A stretch of 64,000 nucleotides of DNA from Takakia lepidozioides (lineage: Eukaryota; Streptophyta; Takakiopsida; Takakiales; Takakiaceae), in assembly GCA_030704615.1 (NCBI GenBank), contig CM060734.1, positions 6,510,001 to 6,574,000 of the forward strand, read 5' to 3'. Below, piece after piece: positions 42,183 to 51,636 of the stretch (its first letter is position 1; every line of letters starts with the position of its first letter). The notes beneath the pieces are model-generated. The model did no database searches and was not told where the DNA came from. It saw only the letters and a list, made by a program, of their open reading frames with translations. A program made the translations under genes and the position numbers.

Positions 42183-43126
42183 CAGTTTCCTCCTTTTTCA
42201 CCTTCCGTTTCAGAAACTGGAGTTCCTGCTTTTGGTGTTCCATGCCAACTCTTATCAAAGATTTCTGTCAAATCTTTTATCCAGGGATGTACCTCAGATC
42301 TTTCACCTCGTGGTCGATCGTCTTCCCGTACCAATTCCCTTAGTCTTTCTTGCAAAGAAAAAGAAGGAGTGGCATCCAACTCTAGTTCTTCCGGTATGGG
42401 TGATGTCTCCCTGATCTTAATGGTGTGAGAGGTCCAGATGATTCCCCTATGTCTATTCCTCTCTCCCAAAGATATGGATAATTAGCTTTCAGATAGCTTT
42501 CTCCTTTTGCTGAATATCTCTGGAGTCTAGCTTCTCTTTCATCACTCATGTCCCATGTCTTTCATTTCTTTTAATGTGGCAATAACCAAAACTCTCTTCT
42601 GTAATATCTCTCGTATGCCCTGGGTTTCTTTCAAGCTTCAATGCACCCTTGGCTATACTAGAAGTCTCCGTTACCATATAACCATATGGCAAACAAGTCT
42701 GTTGGTGTGAGTTTGATCCACAGAATATCCTTTGGAATCCAATTCTTTACCAGTACAAGCTCTTCATGCATATGAGTATAAACATTCACCTTTCTTTCCT
42801 CCCAGCCTTCAAACTCTACTCGCTTAATGGATAGCAATGTTATCACATAACCAGTGTTGGTAACCAACGTGCTCTTCCTCTACAGGCCACCTGATAAATC
42901 TTTATCACTCCTTTCTCCAGACCCCATTTAGGGTCAGCATCATGCACTCTTTTAAGAATGTTTTCTTTACAACCGTCTGGAAGAATCGTTTGGACAATCT
43001 TTCCTTCTCCGTTTCAGAGGGAAATTGATTCACATCAAATTCTTTAATTCTCCAACCACCATGATCCCACCAGATGCCTGTCACATCTGGTTGTTCATGA
43101 CCCAGTTCCCCAATATGGTCGCCAAA
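42183..43126 (-). pseudogene. Element H ORF1/ORF2 N-terminal fragment
   Basis: Minus strand, colinear with A 27745-28697. ORF2 part has RSEVHPWIKDLTEIFDKSWH. The ORF1 part has WWDHGGWRIKEFDVNQFP and VEFEGWEERKVNVYTHMHEE. Fused head-on to the inverted pol fragment at about 42183. Confidence 0.75.
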
Positions 43127-44035
43127 TGTCGAGCGGCTTTTACTCACCCATACCTTCGCTATCCGAGGTGGGAACTCGAAGATAGAAGAGTTGGAAATCT
43201 CTAAGCACTCAGCCCGCTCAGAACAATCAGTCATGACCTACAGCTAGTGTATCATGGGGGTGTTTCCTATTTGTACTCCTTCCCGCATTCATGTTAGCGA
43301 GTTACCTTACTGTCTGCAATTAAGTATCAGTTTGCTTCAGAAATCTATCAAGTTCCACCATCCATCATTCCACAGCTTCACTCAGGTCTCTCTACACAGG
43401 TGAGGTATGAAGTATGTATCAGATTAATATCTATCAAGTATCAGGCTGAAGCCATGGTGTCTCTAATCTACTCTACATTACAATTCTCAGCTTGCATTCA
43501 TCAAGTAACAACAGATCGTCACTTCTCCTACTCTCCGTGCTCTTCATCTTTCCACTCAGAGATGTGCTCTCCCCTCTATTTCCAAGCCGTGATACCAGAA
43601 GTCCCCCCCACCCAAGAAGTGATCCCCAGACGTCCCCGCTCTTCGCTTTATCTCCCTCCAAGCTGTTCCAACTGCTTTCCTAACTAACCGTATCCCTGTA
43701 GTAAACACGTTTTTTTTTCAGATGTCATTCCCCACATTCGTTCCCCTGCCAATGATAAGTTCCCCCTAGCTGTGGCCGAGCTGTGACTGGCTGTATCAGG
43801 CTGTGGCGGGCTGTGACTGGCTGTGTCGGGCTGTGGCCGGCTGTGCGAAGCTGTGACGGCTGTGTCGGGATTGCTGGCTGTGTTGGACTGTGACGGGCTG
43901 TGACGGCTGTGTATCTCCCCCCCTAAAGCCTGTTGTTGTCACCCCTAAGGCTCCTATTGGTCTCAGTCTGTGTAAAAATTAAGGGTACCCCACAGATCCC
44001 GTAAAAGCGTCTAAGTCCAAAGCAGCCCTCTAACA
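43127..44035 (-). repeat. 5' LTR of element H
   Basis: Plus-strand start TGTCGAGCGG, end CTCTAACA. Includes the LTR-internal ORF1 start, a CTGTG array (43765-43915) and the conserved tail with AAATTAAGGGTACCCCACAG. The sequence to its right is element E, so H probably inserted into E or its debris. Confidence 0.85.
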
Positions 44036-44560
44036 CATGGCCAAGGACACGGAGGTCAGGGTGTTGACCAAGGCATGGCCCACCGGCTTCAGCAGCTAGA
44101 GCAGAGGCTCGCTGCCATGGCTACAACTCATGTGGTACCGGCTCCAAGGCCGGATGGTCCACCTCCGGCTCCTGAGGGAGGAGATATGGGAGGCATGGGA
44201 TTCATGTGCGGGGCAGCACTACCACTAGTGCAAGTGGAGTCGGCGGCGGCAGTGACCCGAGGAGCAGCACGAGTTCCTGAGCCACAAGGTGCAGAGGTGG
44301 AGTTGGATCCATAGCGTGGGGAGGCAAGCCGTCAGGCTAGGCTGCCTCAATCATTCACATTGGCGGAGACAGTGTCGACGCCATCCATGGTACCTAGTTC
44401 TCGTCCGACTGCTACCGAGGCAGAGATTACTATGCCATTGGGGAGAGCCACACAGGCAGCACCACTACCTGCTGCCAAGGCTACGGCAGCTAGTGTGCTG
44501 CTGGGGGCGGCCACATCTGTGTGCCAAGCTCCATTGTTCTCGGCTACCATGATTGCGATG
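44036..44560 (+). pseudogene. Element E Gag remnant
   Basis: Short frames, Pro/Ala/Gly-rich (MAHRLQQLEQRLAAMATTHV starts a coiled-coil-like stretch). No capsid core or zinc knuckle is recognisable. Truncated on the left by LTR H. Confidence 0.45.
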
Positions 44561-45251
44561 CCGGGGGGTAAGACCAGCTGAGGTGTTCAGGCTGGAAGCT
44601 ACTCTCTGTGAGAGTGGGGAGGTTACTACATCTTCTGCGGAGATAGTGGGAGGTGTAGTGCCGGAGGGATCCTCGGATTTGAGGGTCAAGACTGCCACGA
44701 CGGTGCCATGGCAAGCTGCAGCTGCCAGGTTGATGGAGCTGCCAGCTAGGCCATCCATTGAGCGCGCCATGGTGACACCTGGAGTTGTCATGTTAGATAA
44801 CCATGATGACATTTTCTATTTGAGTGGACCGGCAGGCAAGAGGAACCGGCCACTGCGGGTCTTGTTGGACTCGAGAGCTCAAACATTGATGCTGGGCAAA
44901 GCTGCTATTGCAGGCTTGGGCCTAACGGAGGCGGATATGGAGCCTTGTCCTTTCTAGATACAGACGTCTCTGGGAGGATCGGAGCAGGCTCGGGGCATGA
45001 CACGGCGTGAGTTGGCTATCAGACTACGGCCGGATCACCCTACAGATGGCTCAGTGATGCAAGCCAAGGCCATTGTAACAGACGCGGTCTCGTACGATGT
45101 CCTGGTTGATGGGGCAGTGTTGTACCCCATGGGCTTCACCCTGGATATTTGGGAGGAGTCAGCTTCCTATAGGCCTGGATGGCAGTCAGGGGAGGGCCGG
45201 TGTATGCAACTCCATGTGACATTCATAGGAGGAGTTGCGGTTGCCCAGTGA
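44553..45251 (+). pseudogene. Element E retropepsin-like protease domain
   Basis: PLRVLLDSRAQTLMLGKAAI matches the LLDSGAQ active-site pattern, with Gly changed to Arg. Then come GLTEADMEPCPF and, after an in-frame TAG at 44955-44957, IQTSLGGSEQARGMTRREL and YDVLVDGAVLYPMGF. The conserved Asp is present but the D-S-R sequence would not be expected to be active. Family members process the polyprotein. Confidence 0.72.
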
Positions 45252-45257
45252 GGCAAG

Positions 45258-46607
45258 ATGCCGACACTAGCAGCATTCACAGTTGCAGTGAGTTGGCCTG
45301 GAGAGTTGCTTGAGGGCAACGCTCATTCAGAGGATGTGTCACCTCCGGGAGAGCAAGATGACATGCATGGTATGGTGGAGTTGCCTGTCATGATTGCTCA
45401 GACTCCATTGTGGGGCACGAGCAAGGATTTGCAGCAGGTTGTTGATCGACGTGTGCAACAAGCCTGGGTAGAGGCTTTTGTACCATCAAGAGAGGAGGAG
45501 AGTGCGGGGATTGTACCAAGACCACCTCAATTGTCTCCATTGGACACCACACCTATTGTGTGGCAGTATCCGGATGAAGGCATTTGTCTTCTGGACTTGT
45601 TTGGCGGGATCAGCACCGGATTGGCTGCTGTGTTACAGGCAGGTGTACGAGTTCGGCGTTACCTATATGTGGAGAGGGATGAGACTACACGACACATTTC
45701 ACTTTGCCATGTTGCTCAGTTGGTGCAACAGTACCCTGAGTTGTTGCCGGTGTCTGCAGTTCGTGAATATCAGCAGGCCTTGCCAGCAGACATTTCGTTG
45801 CTGGGGGCGCAGGATTTGGAGCGGGTTGGCTTTATTGATCTGGTAGTGGCAGGTTGGCCCTGCCAAGGGTATTCATCAGCCGGGCATGGCAATGGATTGC
45901 GAGACTCGAGGTCGGGTCTGTTTTGGGAGATGGTGCAGGTTTTGCGCCACTTGCAGCTTCATCAAGCTGTATCTCCAGCATAAATCTTGGAGAATGTGCC
46001 ACTAATGGGCGATTCTCGGGCCAGGGTGATGGCCAGTGTGCATCAAGTCCGGTCATGGCTTGGGTCAGCAGTGTTGCTAGATGCAGCTATAGTGGGGTCA
46101 AGGGCTCATCGTCCACGGCTATGGTGGACTAACTTGATGCCACCCGCACTGCTCAAGCGTGCATTTGATGGGGTGCAGCGGCCAGCACACCTCACAGTGG
46201 ATAGCATTTTGGACACAGGGAGGCAGTCTCAGCGCGTGAGACACGATGACTGTTCACCTTTGGCAGTGGTCAACAAGGTGGGTCAACCACGAGCAGCATT
46301 ACCTACACTGCTCAGCTTCCCAGGATCGCATGCTTTCCGAGATAGTGGACCTGGCCTCATGTGGGATGCTCAGTTGCAGCAGTTAGTGGAGCCTAATGCT
46401 GACGAGCGTGAGCGGGCAATGGGTTTTACCACTGGTACCACGGCTGTGCTGTCTCTTTCTGAGGCATCACGTCGTCAGGTGTTGGGGCAAGCAATGGATC
46501 TCAATTGCTTGACCGGGATTATCAGCTTGGCTATGGCTGAGCAACGCAGAGTGCGGAGTACACTTCCCTCGATGGTCGCTCTGCCTACCGAGACGGAAAG
46601 GCAGTGA
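45258..46607 (+). pseudogene. Element E cytosine-5 DNA methyltransferase (DNMT3/DRM-like)
   Basis: Motif I LLDLFGGISTGLAAVLQAG (SAM binding), II YLYVERDETTR, IV LVVAGWPCQGYSSAG with the catalytic Cys, V GLRDSRSGLFWEMVQVLRHL, VI LENVP with the catalytic Glu, VIII AIVGSRAHRPRLWWTNL, and IX-X DERERAMGFTTGT and ASRRQVLGQAMDLN. The AHRxRxxW pattern and the motif X style are DNMT3/DRM-like rather than DNMT1-like. Motif order is the unpermuted one, as in DNMT3 and not rearranged as in DRM. A single in-frame TAA (45981-45983) lies between motifs V and VI; otherwise the domain is complete. It sits between protease and RT in the same frame series, so it was part of the element's polyprotein. Confidence 0.92.
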
Positions 46608-46974
46608 GTGGGAGCGAGCATGAAAGGACCACGGGGTGCAAGCATCCATGGCACACGTGGGAGGTGCTCGAGGTTTAGAGAGAGTTGGCAGCCAAGGTGA
46701 CGGTGATGGATGAGGTTGGGGATTTTTTTTGAGTCCTCGAGGATGAGATGATGGGGCGGGATGAGGCTTTGTCATTGATTGAGCAAGTAGGGAGTACTGC
46801 TCAAGAGGTTGCAACATAGCAACCACTGGACGCGTCCTCTACCTCTAAGCCCACTAGACTTAAGGTTGCAGTCACGGAGGACAATTGGGAGCCTGACATT
46901 GGACCCATTGTCACCGGAGGAGAGAGAGACGACGGCAGTTCCTAAGTGCTTACACGAATTGCTTTGCCTTCAGT
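46608..46974 (+). other. Element E linker between methyltransferase and RT
   Basis: Coding remnants in several frames (EQVGSTAQEVAT, PTRLKVAVTEDNWEPDIGP) with stops. No domain. Confidence 0.5.
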
Positions 46975-48178
46975 TTGAAGGACTTGGGAGCACTGAAGGG
47001 TCAAGAGATCCATATTGAGTTGGCCACTGACACGCCAATATTTTGGAGACCTTATAGATACAGTGACATGGAGAGGTCTTTGATTCAGATGAGGACTCAA
47101 GATATCTGGGAGGCAGGTTTGGTGGAGCTCTCTGGTGGAGAGTATGCTTCAGCCACAATGATGCCAGCCAAGAAGGATGTCTATGGCAATTGGACGGAGA
47201 GACGTATGTGCGGTGATTACCGGCCTGTAAATCGTCAGATCAAGTCCGATTAGTATGCCATGCCAACACCAGAGGAGATCTTTGATGCCATCGGGCATGC
47301 TAAGGTCTTTAGCACTTTGGATTTCCGGATATCACCAGTTGCCGATCAAGAGAGCGGACAAGCAGAAGATGACATTCTGGGGGATCAATGAGCACAGCAA
47401 GGATTGCCTATATCAGTGGCGGTTCTTACCATTTGGGCTTAAGAACGCTCCTGCAGAGTTTCAGAGAATCATGGATAGGATTCTAGCAGGGATGGACTTT
47501 GCTCGGTGCTACATAGATGACATCATCATCTTTAGTACTACGGTGGAGGAGCACGAGAGACACCTTCAGGTGGTATTGGAGCGCTTGAGAGCGCACGGAT
47601 TGAAGTTGCATCCGGGGAAGTGCAAGTTTTTCCACAACCAGATTGAGTATCTAGGTCACATGATATATCCTGGAGGATTGGGGATACAGCAGACTAAGGT
47701 AGAGACCATTGCACAAATTCCACACCCCACGGATGTGAGCCGAGTTCGAGCTTTCATGGGGTTGGCAAACTATTATAGACGGTTCGTCAAGGGATTTAGT
47801 GCCATTGCAAAGGCTCTAACCAAGCTGACCAAGGTGGATCAGAAGTGGCAGTGGGAAGATGAGCAAGAACGAGCTTTTCAAGAGCTCAAGGCGAGGATGA
47901 CCTCGGCACCTATCCTGAGACGACTTATCAGGGGGCGTCTCTTTCAGCTGCATACGGATTGGAGCATGCTGGGGCTTGGAGCGGTGCTCACACAGGTGGA
48001 TGATGAGAGAAGAGAGTTTGTAGTAGCTTATGCTAGCCGCTCGAACAACGCTGCAGAGGCTAAGTATAGCTCATTTGAGGGAGAGTGCTTAGCTGCAGTG
48101 TGGGCCGTGGCACACTTCAAGTGCTATCTATACGGCAATCTCTTCACCCTTGTCACGGATCACCAGCCACTCAAGTGA
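46975..48178 (+). pseudogene. Element E reverse transcriptase and RNase H
   Basis: RT: TDTPIFWRPYRYSDMER, MCGDYRPVNRQIKSD, stop TAG at 47251-47253, YAMPTPEEIF, then a frame shift near 47325. After it: SGYHQLPIKRADKQKMTFW, FLPFGLKNAPAEFQRIMDR, catalytic CYIDDIIIFSTT, FLG-like AFMGLANYYRRFVKGF. RNase H: LHTDWSMLGLGAVLTQ, YASRSNNAAEAKYSSFEGE, LVTDHQPLK, ended by TGA (48176-48178). Trp usually follows at that place and LMES continues in frame, so TGG to TGA is likely. Confidence 0.9.
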
Positions 48179-48478
48179 TTGATGGAGTCAGACAAGCTTA
48201 CGGGGAAGCTTGCACGATGGGCACTCATACTCCAGGAGTATGACTTTCAGGTTGTGCATCGACCGAGTTTGGTCAATCGGGATGCGGATGGATTGAGATG
48301 CAATCCATGCACGAGCCAGCAGGATGATACTGGAGCTCGGTGGCATGGTGAGACGGATGAGGAGATGGTGCCGGGATGGCACGCATATGCATTTTTGTGT
48401 ATCTTGGCATCGGGAGGTCAGGTTGGACCTACAACAGGGATGACTGTAGACGGAGTGTCTGAGGACCCTGAGGGCTAG
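48179..48478 (+). pseudogene. Element E RNase H/integrase connection
   Basis: LTGKLARWALILQEYDFQVV, HRPSLVNRDADGLRC is the usual end of RNase H in Ty3 elements ('H.pG..N..AD.LSR'). It is followed by a non-conserved linker ending at 48478. Confidence 0.8.
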
Positions 48479-48521
48479 TGATGAGCCAGGTGGTGCCAGA
48501 GATATACATGAGGATTCGGCT

Positions 48522-49941
48522 GTGTTGGACTACCTCCGCACGGGAGACACGGCAACCACTGTGACTGCCAGGGAGAGGGATCGGATCCTGCAACGAGCCA
48601 AGAGGTTCAAGTGGGAGGGGATACACCTACTTCAAGTGTGGGAGGATAGTTGGGTGAGGATCGTGCCTCACCCAACACAGCGTGCACGGTTAGTGCGGCA
48701 TGCCCATGAGGAGTTGGGGCATTTTGGAGTGCGACGCACTCACAGTTTACTGCAGGGGCAGTATTGGTGGCGTGGTATGCATACAGAGGGTGCAACAGTT
48801 CGTGGCTAGGTGCATGGTGTGTGACAGGGTGCGTGCTTCATTCAACACCCCTACACCACAGTTGCATCCTTTACCAATCATGGGATTGGGCTATAGGTGG
48901 AGTCTTGACTTTGCAGGACCGTTGCCACTGACTATGCGCAAATATGTGTTGGTGATGGTGGAGCACTTCTCCAAGTGGATTGAGTTGGTTCCATTGCCTG
49001 ATAAGGCTAGTGAGGGGGCTGCGTATGCATTCTTGGATCGTGTGCTTAGCCGATTCGGTGTTCCAGCTGAGGAACTCATGGACCAAGGGAGAGAGTTCTT
49101 GGGGGAGTTTCAGGCTTTGTGTGATAAAGCCTTGATAGACCACCGCACCACTTCTCGGGATCATCTTGAGGCCGATGGCTTAGCAGAGAGAGTTGTTCAG
49201 ACGGTGAAGAGGGGTTTGCGCAAGTATGGCTTGCAGAAGGGACACCTAGGAGATTGGGATCTTCAGGTGCCTTGGTTAGCCATGGGCTACAGGTTCAGCA
49301 AACAAGCATCACTTGCCTCTTTCTCACCATATTTCATTCTTTTTGGCCGAGAGTCGGATTTGTCTGCAGCCATTCGTAGGGACACTGCTCAAGTCCTTAA
49401 CCTTGATGATCCGGACGTGTGGGTACGTGCATGTGATCAGCGTGCAGAGTTGTTCAAGAAAGTCATGCCCATGGCTTTTGAGAACCTTGCCATTGCACAA
49501 CACCGTGATACGTTGAGGTATGCCACTATACGTGGTGGAGGATATCGTTCTGGGGTTCGGAGGTTTAGCCCTAGTGACTATGTTTATTTGCAGCAGACTG
49601 CTCCTACGACCCTGGATGTCACTGCAGGGCGTGTTATTCTGAGGGTTCGAGAGGTGTTGCCCTCAGGAGTCCTGATCTTGGAGGGTCGAGATGGCATGAC
49701 TTGGAAAGACCATGTGCGTAATTGTGCGCCATGTCACCTTCCCAATGTCGATGGCAGAGTTGACCCAAACTTGGCAGTGGTACCTGCAGGTTTGAGGTGC
49801 ATGCTGTATGGGTCTGCCAAAGGGGCAGCCACCATGCTGGTGTGTGATCGATGCTCAAGAGGTTGGCACATGGGATGCTTGACACCACCTCTTGAGAAGG
49901 TTCCTGATGGAGATTGGTTGTGTCCACATTGCTTCGGATAG
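48522..49941 (+). pseudogene. Element E integrase with C-terminal PHD finger
   Basis: Zinc domain: HAHEELGHFGVRRTHSLLQG in one frame, FVARCMVCDRVR in the next (shift near 48790). Core: RWSLDFAGPLPL (Asp), ELMDQGREFLGEF (Asp), EADGLAERVVQTVKRGL (Glu). GPY/F-like segment: YVYLQQTAPTTLDVTAGRV to LEGRDGMTWKDHVRNCAPCH. The last 50 residues form a PHD finger: CMLYGS, MLVCDRCSRGWHMGCLTPPL, DGDWLCPHC. The second Cys of the usual first pair is Tyr (TAT), one transition from TGT. PHD fingers read histone H3 tails, so a role in integration-site choice is plausible. Confidence 0.9.
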
Positions 49942-50183
49942 TGGCAGTGGACATGACTAGAGGCAGCTAACAAGACATAGGAGGCCAAGCTCATAGGAGT
50001 CAGTACACGAGATCCCAGATTCAAGTTCACAGGTTGCAAGATGGCAACTAACGATGGGGCAACTCTTGCACCCGGCCTCTTGATCTATCAAGTTTGAGTG
50101 TAGTAGGGACAGTGGTGGAGGACTTAGTGAGGCTACGATCACTATCACATCTTGTGGTTACCTGGACTTAGAGGGACCTAAGC
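49942..50183 (+). other. Element E 3' untranslated region
   Basis: Non-coding, between the integrase-PHD stop and the polypurine tract. Confidence 0.5.
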
Positions 50184-50201
50184 ACCAGCTAGGGGGGCGA
50201 T
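50184..50201 (+). other. Polypurine tract of element E
   Basis: AGCTAGGGGGGCGAT immediately before the LTR start TGTGGTGGAC; the G-run is the probable plus-strand primer. Confidence 0.7.
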
Positions 50202-50686
50202 TGTGGTGGACTAGTGACTGCCATAGTGGGCAGCCTAGTGGTTGGACTAGTGGCTGGACTAGCGGTGGACTAGTGATATACTAGTGTGTGGCGTGCACAT
50301 GTGTTGTGTGGTTTTGGACAACAATGTAGTTGTGTAGCGATATGTATGCGCACGACAGCTGTCAAGTTATTTTACCACTAGTGTGAAACTAGCTAGGAAA
50401 TAGCTAGCTTTTACATATTGACATTTGGGATTGGCCCAAGTGTCAATCCAGGGGTCAAGGCAAATTTAGGCCCTGGAGTGGTTATCTTCACGGCAAGCGC
50501 GGGAGGCTCATCTTTCTCGAGTTGAGCCTCACCGCGCCTAGCTATGGCGCCGTAGTGTGGATTCCGCATGGCGTGGGGTGCACTTGGCTTGATTTATATT
50601 TGAGTGATGAGGTTATATATGCATGAGTTTATGCTTCAGCTTTGTGAGCTTGCATGAGCTTGTGCTTGTATTCTTCTTCTTTATCA
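50202..50686 (+). repeat. 3' LTR of element E
   Basis: TGTGGTGGACTAGTGACTGC start and ...TTCTTTATCA end (TG...CA). Contains tandem GGACTAGTGGCT units (50205-50285). Shares 31 identical bases (50359-50389) with element B's LTR region at 37287-37317. Confidence 0.72.
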
Positions 50687-50687
50687 T

Positions 50688-50877
50688 TGTGGTAGACTAG
50701 TGACTGCCATAGTGGGCAACCTAGCGACTGACTAGTGGCAGCCTAGTGGTTGGACTAGTGGCTAGACTAGTGGCTAGACTAGTGGTGGACTAATGGTATA
50801 TTAGTGTGTGGCATGCACATGTGTTGTGTGGTTTTGGACAGCAATGTAGTTGTGTAGCGATATGTATGCGCACGACA
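50688..50877 (+). repeat. Second, partial element E LTR in tandem
   Basis: Repeats the first 150 bases of the 3' LTR (TGTGGTAGACTAGTGACTGC to GCGCACGACA) with about 10 differences and extra GACTAGTGGCTA units. It then joins A-family LTR sequence. It may be a remnant of a second E copy or an LTR-LTR recombination product. Confidence 0.75.
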
Positions 50878-51390
50878 AACCGCCTAACTAACTAACTGTC
50901 ACCTAAGAAGTAAACACGTTCCTTCTGCAAATGTCGTTCCCACACAGTCGTTCCCTGCCAATAATAACCGTTTCCTATGTACGTTGTGACGGGCTGTGCT
51001 TAATTGTGTCGGGCTGTGACTGTGCCGAGCTGTGACTGGCTGTGTGAAACTGTACGAAGCTCTGCCGGGCTGTGTCGTGCTGTGTCTGGCTGTGCAAAGC
51101 TGTGTCGAGCTGTGTTAGACTGCGAATAACTGTGATAGGCTGTGATTGACTGTGTAAGGCTGTGTCAGGCCGTGTAAGGCTGTGTATGGCTGTGATAGAC
51201 TATGATAGGTTGTGTATGACTGTGTAAGACTATGATTGAGTGTGTAAGCTTGTCTACCACCCCTAAAGCCTGTGTCTGTCACCCCTAAGGCCCCTGTTGG
51301 TCTAAGTCTACCATCCGTAAGTCTGCGCAAAAATTAAGGGTACCCCACAGAACCCATAAAAGTGTCTAAGTCCCAGACAACCCTCTAACA
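50878..51390 (-). repeat. Partial A-family LTR
   Basis: Aligns with LTR H from ACTAACCG..GTAAACACG to the CTCTAACA end, including a CTGTG array (50987-51245) and the ACCATCCGTAAGTCTGCGCA segment also present in the inverted fragment at 2591-2745. The other half of this LTR is absent. Confidence 0.82.
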
Positions 51391-51636
51391 TTGTTGTCCA
51401 CCTCGGCCTGTGTGCCCCTTGGAGAGTTCGCTGACCTCATTTGCTCTTGTACTTGGATCTATAAATACAATCACAATTCATTTAATATACAATGGTTGGG
51501 AATTGCTCCATTTGCATCCAAAAAATATATGTACATTGGCACATTCAGCCTAAAACCTAAACCCCCTAATCACCAATCCCTACCGGTGCCATAATAGGGG
51601 CCACGATATATGTACATGACTAATCACCATCCCCTA
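51391..51636. other. Non-coding flank of the SET gene
   Basis: No gene visible; the 3' side of the minus-strand SET gene, AT-rich. Confidence 0.4.

Larger units (their letters stand above)
44036..50877 (+). mobile_element. Ty3/gypsy retrotransposon E encoding a DNA methyltransferase and PHD finger
   Basis: Plus strand order: Gag-like remnant, protease-like domain, cytosine-5 methyltransferase, RT-RNase H, integrase with GPY/F-like domain, PHD finger, polypurine tract (50184-50201), LTR (50202-50686) and a second partial LTR (50688-50877). The 5' LTR and most of Gag are missing at the H junction (44036). RT has YIDD and differs strongly from the A/B family. About six in-frame stops and several shifts make this copy inactive. 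Confidence 0.9.

Noticed and set aside
46467-46826. Minus-strand ORF over the end of the methyltransferase
   Set aside because: Antisense to recognised motif X sequence; no family features.
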